From assembly GCA_900769645.1 (NCBI GenBank), contig CAAGHI010000019.1:1-33123 (forward strand): a stretch of 33,123 nt of DNA, read 5' to 3'. The notes under the pieces were generated by a model. It saw only the letters and a list, made by a program, of their open reading frames with translations. It searched no databases and was not told the origin of the DNA. Position 1 is the stretch's first letter. The number at the start of each line of letters is the position of its first letter. Positions 7,601 through 15,085 of the stretch are shown here, one piece after another. The position numbers and the translations under genes were made by a program. The stretch is from Candidatus Gastranaerophilales bacterium (GTDB lineage Bacteria > Cyanobacteriota > Vampirovibrionia > Gastranaerophilales > Gastranaerophilaceae).

Positions 7601-7993
7601 TTACTTTATATTAACGTCAGAATTTCCATTAATGTTCAAAAATCTGAAAAATCCTTTGAAAAAGCCCTTTGCGTTTTCTTCATGAGGTATGTTAGCACAA
7701 GAATAATATTTTTCATAGTTTCTGATAATATTCTCCGGCAAATCTTCTCCACGCTCTAATACATCAGAAATAAATTCCAAATAATCGTCTTGCTCCTCAC
7801 GATAAGCGTTATCCCGTACTCTTAAATCTTCATCTGCTTCATAGTGAACCAAAGCATGATAAGCCGCATGAATACTCTTATCTTCAGTATCATGCGGGAA
7901 ATTCAAAATAGCTTCCCTTACACACAATCGAGAAATTAAAACTTGTCTAATCAGGCTTGCAACAAAGCGCCTGTCCTCTAAAAAATTACGCAT
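7601..7993 (-). CDS. Hypothetical protein downstream of the BlaI-like repressor
   Basis: 130 residues, not recognised. The first half is helical with a basic start (MRNFLEDRRFVASLIRQVLISR) and a histidine-rich middle (HAAYHALVHYEADEDLR); the second half is acidic and ends in a phenylalanine-rich stretch (GFFKGFFRFLN). No signal peptide or membrane segment. The gene starts three bases after the stop of the BlaI-like gene, so the two form an operon and may act together, although it bears no resemblance to the BlaR1 sensor peptidase that usually partners BlaI. Confidence 0.7.
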   Translation of the reverse strand: MRNFLEDRRFVASLIRQVLISRLCVREAILNFPHDTEDKSIHAAYHALVHYEADEDLRVRDNAYREEQDDYLEFISDVLERGEDLPENIIRNYEKYYSCANIPHEENAKGFFKGFFRFLNINGNSDVNIK

Positions 7994-7996
7994 AAA

Positions 7997-8338
7997 CTAA
8001 ATTAAAACGTTTTCTGATTCTCTTTCGATAAATCTAATCATGCTTGAAAAACTTCCGTCAAAGAATTGTTCTGCAACTGTTTTCACTGCATCTAACGCCA
8101 TTTCTTGTTTGTTCATTGCAGATTTATAATAGAATTTTTTCCCAACTTTGTATCTAACCAAAACTGATTTTACAGTCAATCTGTCCATAACTGTCTTGAT
8201 AGTTGTATAAGCTCTGTTTATGCCATGCGCTGCTAAATCATCAACAATATCTTGAATAGAAACATCTCTGTCCTCATCGCTCTGAGTTAATCCCCAAAAT
8301 GAATTCAAAATATCAATTTCCAATTTCCCACACACCAT
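7997..8338 (-). CDS. BlaI/MecI/CopY-family transcriptional repressor
   Basis: 113 residues with the winged-helix pattern of the penicillinase repressor family: an N-terminal helix (KLEIDILNSFWG), then AYTTIKTVMDRLTVKSVLVRY, where the recognition helix and wing lie, followed by KVGKKFYYKS, and a C-terminal dimerisation helix. Family members bind TACA/TGTA-type dyads as dimers and are usually inactivated by proteolysis from BlaR1/MecR1 or by a metal (CopY). No BlaR1 or beta-lactamase gene is nearby. A GAGGA ribosome site precedes the ATG by about six bases, and a dyad covers its promoter -10, which suggests autoregulation. Confidence 0.8.
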   Translation of the reverse strand: MVCGKLEIDILNSFWGLTQSDEDRDVSIQDIVDDLAAHGINRAYTTIKTVMDRLTVKSVLVRYKVGKKFYYKSAMNKQEMALDAVKTVAEQFFDGSFSSMIRFIERESENVLI

Positions 8339-8370
8339 AAGTTCCTCAACTTTCTTTTAAATGCACTAAC

Positions 8371-8405
8371 TACTAACATTGTAACATAGTATTTTTATTT
8401 TTCAA
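8371..8405 (-). promoter_or_regulatory. Promoter and candidate operator of the BlaI-like gene
   Basis: Minus strand: TTGAAA (8405-8400), 16 bases, TACAAT (8383-8378). The arms TACTA (8371-8375) and TAGTA (8387-8391) form a dyad centred on the -10 box. TACTA/TAGTA arms resemble those of known bla/mec operators, so binding by the repressor encoded just downstream is a reasonable inference. Confidence 0.5.
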
Positions 8406-8429
8406 GTGGGTTGATGAAAAACGTTACAA

Positions 8430-9584
8430 TTATTGAATATCAAGCAAATCTTCCTCTTTTTTGAAGTTTGTTTTTTTCTTTCTGAGTTTTTGGTTTTTCT
8501 TTTTTGTTTTGTCAGAAACATGTCTGTATGCGTTGTCGATTGAAATTTTTGTTAAAGCTGTCCCTTTTCTTCTGTCGTAAAAGGTTAACCAAAAATTTCT
8601 GTTTACGTTGTCGACTGCAAAAGACACTCTGCCTGCAAACTTGTCCCCGGGGCGAATTTGTTTAAACATAAGCTTTGTATCGCCGAAAATCGATGGGCGA
8701 AAAACTGAGTTATAGTCATTGACTAGCGCCATATCAAGTCCTGAAAAAGTTTTGTCAGACATATTTGAAATCATAACCGTTAATGTAATAGTGTTGACTT
8801 CGCCAAACGGGTCTTTTTCGTGCTTTATGTCGCTGATTTGGATATCAAGCCCCGGATAAAACATTTCATGTTGCATAAGTGCTGTTTCTTTGTAGACAGG
8901 AAGTGGAACGGTTGTATTTATTTTTACTCTAATCTGGTCTCCAGGGGCGATTAAAACATCACTTCCCTTACGGATTAGCGCCATTCCAAGACCGATTGCA
9001 CCTCCGACAGCTGCGCCTCCGGCGATTGTGTAACCCTGTGATGCAATTGCAGCTTCAAGTCCGAGCCAATTTAGAGCCATAAACCCTCCCACTGCACCGC
9101 CGGCAATGGTGTATCCCACATCTTGCATTGCAATTTTTGAGGCTTCTGCAACAGGGTGAAGCTTTGTTGACATTTTGCCCTCTATCGGAATTTCTCGTCC
9201 ATCAGGGGTTACGAGGTAGTCAAAATCGAGTGAAATCCAAGCTTGACGTCCAAGTCTTTTGGCATCTCCGGTTTGAGTGATTTTCCCATGCGCAATTGTG
9301 CCTTTCGGAATAATTACGCCCTTGTCCCCTTTGACTTCGTCTGTAACTTCTGCAAAAAATTCGTCGCCTTCTATATTAATATTGCTGTCCAAAACCTGAG
9401 AAACTGTCATATTTATAATATCTTTTCGCTCTAGGTTTTCAACTTTGCCTGTGAACAATTCTTGTTGAATTTGTTGTTCATATTGTTCTGATTTCTCGGC
9501 ATGACCTTGCAAGACATCAGCCAAAGCCGCAGAATTCGTGCCTAAGAATGATATTAATAAAAATGTTGCTAAAAATCTCTTCAT
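8430..9584 (-). CDS. Exported protein with a VirB10/TrbI-like middle, function unknown
   Basis: 384 residues from the ATG at 9584. Signal peptide MKRFLATFLLISFLGTNSAALA, then a domain with FFAEVTDEV, GVIIPKGTIAHGKI and LDFDYLVTPDGREIPIEGKM, a pattern like the beta-barrel part of VirB10/TrbI proteins. Two near-identical glycine segments follow (YTIAGGAVGG and YTIAGGAAVGG), then LIAPGDQIRVKI. The C-terminus is very basic (KTKKKNQKLRKKK). No other type IV secretion gene is present. The start was moved six codons in from a TTG because that region overlaps a TATAAT box. The VirB10 link is a resemblance only. Confidence 0.6.
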   Translation of the reverse strand: MKRFLATFLLISFLGTNSAALADVLQGHAEKSEQYEQQIQQELFTGKVENLERKDIINMTVSQVLDSNINIEGDEFFAEVTDEVKGDKGVIIPKGTIAHGKITQTGDAKRLGRQAWISLDFDYLVTPDGREIPIEGKMSTKLHPVAEASKIAMQDVGYTIAGGAVGGFMALNWLGLEAAIASQGYTIAGGAAVGGAIGLGMALIRKGSDVLIAPGDQIRVKINTTVPLPVYKETALMQHEMFYPGLDIQISDIKHEKDPFGEVNTITLTVMISNMSDKTFSGLDMALVNDYNSVFRPSIFGDTKLMFKQIRPGDKFAGRVSFAVDNVNRNFWLTFYDRRKGTALTKISIDNAYRHVSDKTKKKNQKLRKKKTNFKKEEDLLDIQ

Positions 9585-9590
9585 ACGAAA

Positions 9591-9618
9591 ATTATACAAC
9601 ATATATTTTTTATTTCAA
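9591..9618 (-). promoter_or_regulatory. Promoter of the 8430-9584 gene
   Basis: Minus strand: TTGAAA (9618-9613), 16 bases, TATAAT (9596-9591), then six bases and the ATG at 9584. No Shine-Dalgarno is present, so a leaderless transcript is predicted. Confidence 0.7.
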
Positions 9619-9692
9619 AAAATAAAAATCACATGTTTTAAAAATTAATAATATGGGCACAATAAAATTGTACATAGATAGGGAGGAAGCTA

Positions 9693-9998
9693 ATGCGCTG
9701 GTATGACGTGGAGCCTGATGTTTACATGGCAATAAGTATGATAGAGTGCTCTTATGGAGATGCTCAAACTGATTATGCAAAATATATTATTCGTAGTATA
9801 AAAGACAAAGATGCTGATATGAATTACATAAAAAATATTACTGAAAAGAATGTAAAAACAAGGTATCAAAGGTGGTACGACCGTAATGAAACTTTGTCGA
9901 CTGCGATTGAATATTTGAAAAACACTACACCAGAACTTCAAAAAGAAATTTCTTTAGGAGTTTTAGCATATAAAAATGAAAGAGAAGCAGTGGCATAA
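9693..9998 (+). CDS. RWYD-repeat small protein, first copy
   Basis: 101 residues, soluble, helical, not recognised. It is made of two copies of one module of about 35 residues: RWYDVEPDVYMAISMIE (from residue 2) and RWYDRNETLSTAIEYLK (from residue 60). The module begins with invariant RWYD, then a short acidic turn, then a helix with alternating hydrophobics (AxxxL), then a second helix. No cysteines essential to a metal site, no signal peptide. GGGAGGAA lies about six bases before the ATG, so it is translated from a normal leader. A paralogue follows 38 bases downstream from its own promoter. Confidence 0.8.
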   Translation: MRWYDVEPDVYMAISMIECSYGDAQTDYAKYIIRSIKDKDADMNYIKNITEKNVKTRYQRWYDRNETLSTAIEYLKNTTPELQKEISLGVLAYKNEREAVA

Positions 9999-10001
9999 CT
10001 C

Positions 10002-10030
10002 TTGACAATTCTCTAAAAAATCTGTATTAT
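10002..10030 (+). promoter_or_regulatory. Strong promoter of the second RWYD gene
   Basis: TTGACA (10002-10007), 17 bases, TATTAT (10025-10030), then six bases and the ATG at 10037. It starts a few bases after the stop of the first RWYD gene. With no leader and no ribosome binding site, the transcript should be leaderless. Confidence 0.75.
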
Positions 10031-10036
10031 AGGGCT

Positions 10037-10354
10037 ATGAAAAAACGTTGGTATGATTTAGATCCGACAGTTAGTAGAGCTGTTGCAGAGTTAGAGAAAG
10101 CAGAAGAGTATATTCAAGTGCGTTGCGCTGATTTTATTATTGACCGCTTAAAGGACATTGATTTTAATATTGAAATGTCTTTAGACGAGCAGTATAATTA
10201 TATTTTGCGCAGATGGTACGACAAGAATATTAAAGTTTCGCATGCTATGGAATATTTGAAAAATGCTCCAATTGATATTCGAAAAGAATTGGCGTTGGAA
10301 ATTATTGATTTTATTAAAGAATATAGAGATTACGCAGATAAGTTTAATTCTTAA
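10037..10354 (+). CDS. RWYD-repeat small protein, second copy
   Basis: 105 residues, same architecture as the gene before it: RWYDLDPTVSRAVAELE (from residue 4) and RWYDKNIKVSHAMEYLK (from residue 59). Repeat one is closer to repeat one of its neighbour and repeat two to repeat two (both EYLKN), so the internal duplication came first and the gene duplication later. Rich in charged residues, no signal peptide or membrane segment; function unknown. It has its own consensus-like promoter and no Shine-Dalgarno. Separate promoters and start types for the two copies suggest different expression levels or timing. Confidence 0.8.
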   Translation: MKKRWYDLDPTVSRAVAELEKAEEYIQVRCADFIIDRLKDIDFNIEMSLDEQYNYILRRWYDKNIKVSHAMEYLKNAPIDIRKELALEIIDFIKEYRDYADKFNS

Positions 10355-10376
10355 ATTAATATCTAATATGCTAAAA

Positions 10377-10400
10377 GTAGGGCGGGGTACCTACCCCACC
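10377..10400. repeat. GGTACC hairpin repeat, copy A
   Basis: GTAGGGCGGGGTACCTACCC begins this palindrome-like repeat. Copies occur at 25669-25692 and, more diverged, at 27349-27372. Here it lies between converging genes, where a hairpin could help stop transcription from either side, although no clear T run follows. Confidence 0.6.
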
Positions 10401-10440
10401 ATTATGTCAATTTTGATTTTTTATTCCAAGTCTTAAACTT

Positions 10441-11769
10441 TTATTTTTCCGGTTCAAGAATTGAAATTACCGCATTATTAATATTCAAGTATTTCTTTAC
10501 TGTTGCTTCAAGGTCTTGAACGGTGATTGAGTCAAGGTCTTTTAAATAATCTTCAACTAGCTTCAAATCCTCGCAAACAGTCATATAATAACCGATTGTT
10601 TCACCAATTTCAGAAACTGTTTCCGCCGCATAAGCGAAACGAGATTTGATTTTTTTCTTCGCTTTTGCAAGTTCTTTTTCGCTAATCGGGGTTACAAGAA
10701 GGTTTTCAATCTCTTTTTTGACTAAATCAACTGCGATCTCTTTTTTTTCAGGTTTAAAGTTTGCTTGAACAAAGAAGTTGTTTCCGTCTTTGAATTGATA
10801 ATGTTCTGCATTCGCCATCATAAATATTTGTTCAGGCTGTTTTTCAATCAAGTTTTGATACATTCTAGAACTTGTGCTTTCGCCTAAAATTATACTGATG
10901 ATATCAAGTTCAATGTTTTCTTTAAGTTGATTTGCTTTTGGTCCTAAAAATCCGAACATTAAATAAGATGTATTTGTTTGTGCTTTGTTTTCAACAACAA
11001 TTGTATGATCTGTCGGAGAGTCAATCTCATTAATTCTTTTTGGTGCATTTGGGCGACCTTTAAAGTCGAATTCTTTTTCAACTTTTGCCAAGATTTTTTC
11101 TTTGTCAAAATCTCCGACGATAATAGTTGTCATATTTTCCGGAGAATAGAAAGTTTTGTAGTAATTCATTATTTCGTCACGAGTTACTTGTGAAATAATT
11201 TCCGGCGTGCCGATTACGTCGCGTTTATAAGGGTGTTTTTTGTACATGTTGAAATTGCAAGCGTTGTAAACTTTTGTCCAGTTTTGATCTTTACGCATTC
11301 TAATCTCTTCAATTACAACGTGACGTTCGCGTTTGTCGGTAACTTTCGGATTATTTAAGTCAAAAGGTGCTCCGATTTCTTCTTCCGGCAAAACGGGGTC
11401 TAACATCATATCGGCGTGAAGTTCTATTGCAAGGTATAAGTCTTTCCCTTCTGCACCTTTTGGAAGAGTAACGTAGTAGAAAGTGTAATCTTTCCAAGTT
11501 GCAGCGTTTACGATTGCCCCCTTGGCTTCAAGAGTTCTGTCAAAATATCCGGCTTTGTGCTTGTGAGTCCCTTTGAACATTAAGTGTTCCAAAAAGTGAG
11601 AGATCCCGTTGATTTTATCATCTTCGTTGATAGAACCTGTTTTTACCCAAGTACTAACATTTACAAGCTCGCCTTCTTTGTGCGCAAGAACGATTTTGTG
11701 CCCGTTTTCTCTTTCGTAAATCTCTACATCTTCTGTAAGGTACGGATATTTTACTGTGCTCTTTTGCAT
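10441..11769 (-). CDS. M16-family zinc peptidase (processing peptidase-like)
   Basis: 442 residues. The inverted zinc motif HFLEH gives His58, Glu61 (catalytic base) and His62; the third ligand should be in VVIEEI (Glu154 or 155). A second M16 domain follows (from about 215). The GTHKHKAGYFDRTLEAKGAIVNA segment is typical of the single-subunit PqqL/YmxG-like branch related to mitochondrial processing peptidase. Many M16 peptidases work as pairs with an inactive partner; none is adjacent here. No signal peptide, so it is probably cytoplasmic. GAGAGG lies about seven bases before the ATG. Substrate unknown. Confidence 0.9.
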   Translation of the reverse strand: MQKSTVKYPYLTEDVEIYERENGHKIVLAHKEGELVNVSTWVKTGSINEDDKINGISHFLEHLMFKGTHKHKAGYFDRTLEAKGAIVNAATWKDYTFYYVTLPKGAEGKDLYLAIELHADMMLDPVLPEEEIGAPFDLNNPKVTDKRERHVVIEEIRMRKDQNWTKVYNACNFNMYKKHPYKRDVIGTPEIISQVTRDEIMNYYKTFYSPENMTTIIVGDFDKEKILAKVEKEFDFKGRPNAPKRINEIDSPTDHTIVVENKAQTNTSYLMFGFLGPKANQLKENIELDIISIILGESTSSRMYQNLIEKQPEQIFMMANAEHYQFKDGNNFFVQANFKPEKKEIAVDLVKKEIENLLVTPISEKELAKAKKKIKSRFAYAAETVSEIGETIGYYMTVCEDLKLVEDYLKDLDSITVQDLEATVKKYLNINNAVISILEPEK

Positions 11770-11890
11770 ATTAAAACCTCTCTATATAAAATTTTAGTTT
11801 TTAAACTCTCACTATATGGACCTATAGACCTATCATCTTATCGTCCTGTTACCTTTTTAATTATTATACCTCAAATATAAATTTTTAATG

Positions 11891-11896
11891 TATAAT
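11891..11896 (+). promoter_or_regulatory. -10 box of nanE
   Basis: TATAAT ends six bases before the ATG at 11903. No good -35 hexamer is found 16-18 bases upstream, so the promoter may depend on another factor or on the AT-rich upstream tract. Confidence 0.5.
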
Positions 11897-11902
11897 ATTT
11901 GT

Positions 11903-12586
11903 ATGAATATTATTGATAGATTAAAAGGAAAAGTTGTAGTTTCTGTTCAGGCAATGCCGTCTGAGCCGTTGTATCAGGAAGATTGCATCAATGCAATGAT
12001 GAAATCTGTTGTTAAAGGCGGAGCCGGAGCGCTTAGAGTTGCTGGTGTCAGAGATGTTAAAAACGCCAAAAAGCTTTTTGATGTGCCTGTAATTGGTTTG
12101 ACAAAGCCGAATGTTATTCCTGCAAATTATAAGGAAATTGTTTACATAACTCCGACTTTGAAAGAAGTTATCTCACTTGTGGAAGCAGGGGCAGATGTAA
12201 TTGCATTTGACGGCACGATGAGAGAACGTCCGAATGGAGCAAAGCTTGAAGAATTGATTAAATATATAAAAATCAACAATAGAGCCTCAATGGCTGATAT
12301 TTCGACTTTGGAAGAAGGTTTGAATGCTGAAAAACTGGGTGCGAATATTCTTTCGACAACTCTTTCGGGTTACACTCAATTTTCTCTAAATCGTGGTGAT
12401 GGGCCTGATTTTGAGCTTTTGAAACAGTTGGTTGAAAACACAAAACTTCCTGTTATTCTTGAAGGGCGAATTTGGGAGCCTGAACAGGTTACAAAAGCTT
12501 TTGAACTTGGCGCTCACTGTGTTGTAATCGGTTCTGCGATAACTCGTCCACAGTTGATTACAAAAAGGTTTGTCCAAAGAGGATAA
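11903..12586 (+). CDS. nanE: N-acetylmannosamine-6-phosphate 2-epimerase
   Basis: 227 residues from the ATG at 11903, a TIM barrel of the NanE family: KGKVVVSVQAMPSEPL at the start, the GAGALRVAG strand, ADVIAFDGTMRERP, and ILEGRIWEPEQV followed by the phosphate-binding GAHCVVIGSAITRP. It converts ManNAc-6-P to GlcNAc-6-P. An ATG five codons upstream overlaps a TATAAT box (11891-11896) and was not used; the chosen ATG lies six bases after that box and has no Shine-Dalgarno. A ROK kinase follows 66 bases on, which supports a role in ManNAc or sialic acid use, though no lyase or transporter for sialic acid is in the window. Confidence 0.92.
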   Translation: MNIIDRLKGKVVVSVQAMPSEPLYQEDCINAMMKSVVKGGAGALRVAGVRDVKNAKKLFDVPVIGLTKPNVIPANYKEIVYITPTLKEVISLVEAGADVIAFDGTMRERPNGAKLEELIKYIKINNRASMADISTLEEGLNAEKLGANILSTTLSGYTQFSLNRGDGPDFELLKQLVENTKLPVILEGRIWEPEQVTKAFELGAHCVVIGSAITRPQLITKRFVQRG

Positions 12587-12652
12587 GCGACAAAGGTCTT
12601 TGAAGGCAAAATATAGAGTTTTTGTCAAAAAATATAAAAGAAAGGTTATGAT

Positions 12653-13519
12653 ATGCGAAAAGCTTTAGGAATAGATGTTGGTGGTACAAAGGTTTATAAT
12701 GCCATAATTAATGAAAATGGTGAAATTGTTTCTGAAATTGAAAAACATCACACCCCTAAGACTTTTGCTGAAATCAGAAAGCTTTTTGAAGAGATTATAA
12801 AAAAACACGAGGCAGAAGTTGATGTAATTGCGTTTTCGACTTGTGGAGCCGTAAATAAGACGCATGACAGGATTTTGGGTTCGACCGGAAATATTGCAAA
12901 GGAATATCCGACAATGGATTTTGCAAGTCTTAGTACAAAGCCTGTTTTTGTTGAAAATGACGCTAATTGTGCTGCTTGGGCTGAGTATGTAATCGGTGCA
13001 TCAAAAAATATGCCGTATTCAGTTATGATGACGCTTGGAACAGGTGTAGGCGGCGGAATTATTATTGATGGAAAGCTTTATAAGGGCAAAAGTGGTGCGG
13101 CTGGTGAAATGCACTTTAAAATGCGTACCGACAAGCACAGAAAATGCACTTGCGGAAGTTGGGATTGCTTTGAAGCTTACGCATCAGGTACAGGCTTGAA
13201 AAAGACTGCCGAAGAAATTTCGCAAAACCCTGAAATAACGACTTATGACGTGATTGAGCGCATTAATGAGCCGATGATGAAGAAAATATTTGACACTTGG
13301 CAAAATGATATTTTGGAAGGAATTATCGGACTTGCAAATCTGTTTGATCCTGATTGTGTTGTGTTATCAGGCTCTATGGCAGAGTTTGTGGATATTGAAT
13401 ATTTGGAAAAAGAGGCGAATTCGCAAATTGTTACGCAACCGTTTAAAGTGGTTAAAGCATCTGCCGGAAACTATTCAGGCATGATAGGTGCAGCGCTTTT
13501 AGCTTTGGGGGTAAAATAG
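12653..13519 (+). CDS. nanK: ROK-family sugar kinase, probable N-acetylmannosamine kinase
   Basis: 288 residues. The N-terminal phosphate motif is GIDVGGTK (6-13), the catalytic aspartate is Asp103 in ENDANCAA, and TLGTGVGGGIIIDG is the second ATP loop. The ROK zinc site is present: His154 (GEMH) and CTCGSWDC (Cys165, 167, 172). ROK members phosphorylate glucose, ManNAc, GlcNAc or fructose; the nanE gene just upstream makes ManNAc the best guess. An AAAGG stretch lies about eight bases before the ATG. A small gene begins one base after its stop, so it is within an operon. Confidence 0.8.
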   Translation: MRKALGIDVGGTKVYNAIINENGEIVSEIEKHHTPKTFAEIRKLFEEIIKKHEAEVDVIAFSTCGAVNKTHDRILGSTGNIAKEYPTMDFASLSTKPVFVENDANCAAWAEYVIGASKNMPYSVMMTLGTGVGGGIIIDGKLYKGKSGAAGEMHFKMRTDKHRKCTCGSWDCFEAYASGTGLKKTAEEISQNPEITTYDVIERINEPMMKKIFDTWQNDILEGIIGLANLFDPDCVVLSGSMAEFVDIEYLEKEANSQIVTQPFKVVKASAGNYSGMIGAALLALGVK

Positions 13520-13520
13520 T

Positions 13521-13739
13521 TTGGGCAAGTCAAAAAAAAGGATTATCTACAAAGGCAAAAACCAACCGTTCACCAATCTTAGTCGAGAAGAGGCTATAAA
13601 AATGGCTGCTGAAATGCTAAACTCATCGGATAAGGAGGCTTATTCGTTGATTACTCTTTTTGGACTGACTGCTGAGGAAATTTTGGAGGCAGGCGCAACT
13701 TATGAGGCGGTTAAGGGGATAGAAAACCTACTTTTATGA
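13521..13739 (+). CDS. Small hypothetical protein between the kinase and UbiA genes
   Basis: 72 residues starting with TTG, one base after the kinase stop and with a GGGGG stretch about ten bases upstream. It has a basic N-terminus (MGKSKKRIIYKGKNQPF) and then a helical, acidic body (EEAIKMAAEML, EAYSLITLFGLTAEEILEAGATYEAV). The GLTAEEILEAG pattern suggests a small helix-turn-helix-like or helical-bundle domain, but I cannot name a family. Its stop overlaps the next gene's start (ATGA), so translation is coupled to the prenyltransferase. Confidence 0.75.
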   Translation: MGKSKKRIIYKGKNQPFTNLSREEAIKMAAEMLNSSDKEAYSLITLFGLTAEEILEAGATYEAVKGIENLLL

Positions 13740-14611
13740 TAAAAAATATTTGTTTTTGGCTCAAAAATTCAAGACTGTTTTCGCTGCCTATGACGCTTTT
13801 GTCGTGGCTTGTTGTTTTTGTTTATGCTCTGAAACTTGGCGGAAATGTGCTAAATGGCATGCTTGCGCTTGTGGGAATTTCTTTTGCGCACCTTGCAACA
13901 AATTTGTTTGATGATTATGTGGACTACAAAAATTTGCCCGAAAATTCGCAAAAATGTAAATGTGCTTATATAAAAGATGGTTCTGCAACGATAAATGATG
14001 TGTTGAAAGTTGTTTTGATATACCTTGCAATCGCTGCCGGCATGGGGCTTGTTTTGTTTTTGAGGTGCGGTTTTCCGGTTATAATTTTGGCAATAATTGG
14101 CGGAATTATAACTCTTATTTATGCAAAATTGTCACAAAGAGGACTTAGCGAATTGGCGGTTGGAACGGCTTTTGGACCTTTGCTTTTTGAAGGCGTTTAT
14201 TTTGTGATGACGGGGCGTTTTTCGTGGTCTGTTTTTGTGATGTCTGTTGCTGTTGTAATGTTTACGATTGGGCTTATGTATGTGCACACTGTGCTTGACT
14301 TTGAGGGGGATATGAACGTTCATAAAATGACTCTTGCTTGTCGTTTGGGAGATAAAAACAAGGCGATAAACGGAGTTTTAATCTTGTATGGAATTGCTTA
14401 TGTTGCAACGATTTTATTGGGGCTAATGTTGAAAAATTATTATATTTATGCGTCGTTTTTGCTTGTGCCACTTGTATTTAAGCTATATAATTCGCTCAAA
14501 ACGTATACCTGTGGCGGCGAGGTGAAAGAATTTTATTTTCGACTTTTACAGGCTCGAAATTTGATGGTGTATTATTCGATTATTTTGGTCTTATGTTTAT
14601 TAATTAAGTAA
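13736..14611 (+). CDS. UbiA-family prenyltransferase
   Basis: 291 residues, integral membrane with about eight or nine hydrophobic helices. Both aspartate-rich motifs that hold the prenyl diphosphate through magnesium are present: NLFDDYVD (56-63) and DFEGD (188-192). Between them a KLSQRGLSELAVG segment resembles the MenA (dihydroxynaphthoate) branch, where GLGEL/GLSE is common. MenA-type quinone synthesis is thus possible, but no other quinone gene is near, so the aromatic substrate is open. It is the last gene of the nanE operon. No clear terminator was seen after it. Confidence 0.85.
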   Translation: MIKNICFWLKNSRLFSLPMTLLSWLVVFVYALKLGGNVLNGMLALVGISFAHLATNLFDDYVDYKNLPENSQKCKCAYIKDGSATINDVLKVVLIYLAIAAGMGLVLFLRCGFPVIILAIIGGIITLIYAKLSQRGLSELAVGTAFGPLLFEGVYFVMTGRFSWSVFVMSVAVVMFTIGLMYVHTVLDFEGDMNVHKMTLACRLGDKNKAINGVLILYGIAYVATILLGLMLKNYYIYASFLLVPLVFKLYNSLKTYTCGGEVKEFYFRLLQARNLMVYYSIILVLCLLIK

Positions 14612-14793
14612 AAACAGGTAATAACATTAAAAAGCAATCCAGATGTAAAGAATTGTAAAAATTGTTTAAAATCCCCGAAAAGGGCGATATAATGTTCAAT
14701 GATATGATATGATATGATATGATGTGGTGGGGTTGTATTCCATTTTTTACGAAATTATAATTAAAACGTAGAATAAATGGAGGAAAAATTATT
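14612..14793. promoter_or_regulatory. Promoter region of the 75-residue gene, with an ATGAT tandem repeat
   Basis: TTGTAT (14733-14738), 17 bases, TATAAT (14756-14761), then a leader of about 25 bases with GGAGG about ten bases before the ATG at 14794. Just upstream of the -35 lie five perfect copies of ATGAT (14699-14723). A further TATAAT at 14687-14692 could be a second -10. Confidence 0.65.
14699..14723 (+). repeat. Pentanucleotide microsatellite (ATGAT)5
   Basis: Five perfect units, ending nine bases before the -35 box. Simple repeats in this position can change copy number and alter promoter strength. Confidence 0.9.
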
Positions 14794-15021
14794 ATGTCAA
14801 CAGCAAAAGATCAAACAAGTCAAGGCAACAGAATTGCACTACCTAATGGTGGTTATGCTATCGATAATGGAGATGGTACTTATACTGTAGGTGGTTATAC
14901 AGGCGCAGATAGTGCAAATGGTACTTATACTGTAGTTCCTGCTGGAACATCAGGTGCTATGTCTGGTGCGGATATGGGCTTAAGTGGTGATTATGCTAAT
15001 ATGTGGTTTACAAAATCATAA
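14794..15021 (+). CDS. Small glycine-rich repeat protein
   Basis: 75 residues, no cysteine, acidic, rich in Gly, Thr, Ala, Ser and Tyr, with no signal peptide. It holds an in-frame duplication: an 18-base stretch encoding GTYTV occurs identically at 14873-14890 and 14918-14935 (15 codons apart), giving DGTYTVGGYTGAD and NGTYTVVPAGTSG. A good promoter and GGAGG ribosome site suggest high expression; a terminator follows at once, then an ATP-grasp gene. Function unknown. It could be a structural or surface peptide, or, more speculatively, a substrate of the downstream ligase. Confidence 0.75.
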   Translation: MSTAKDQTSQGNRIALPNGGYAIDNGDGTYTVGGYTGADSANGTYTVVPAGTSGAMSGADMGLSGDYANMWFTKS

Positions 15022-15040
15022 GTTTTGATAGATTAGTTTA

Positions 15041-15076
15041 AAATAGTGGGTTATATTGCTGTAATCCACTATTTTT
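15041..15076 (+). terminator. Intrinsic terminator between the small gene and the ATP-grasp gene
   Basis: AATAGTGGGTTA, an eight-base loop, TAATCCACTATT, then TTTT: a 12-pair stem with one G-T pair. It ends about ten bases before the next ATG, so the downstream gene would be expressed by read-through or from a promoter I cannot see. Confidence 0.8.
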
Positions 15077-15085
15077 TCAGTTATT

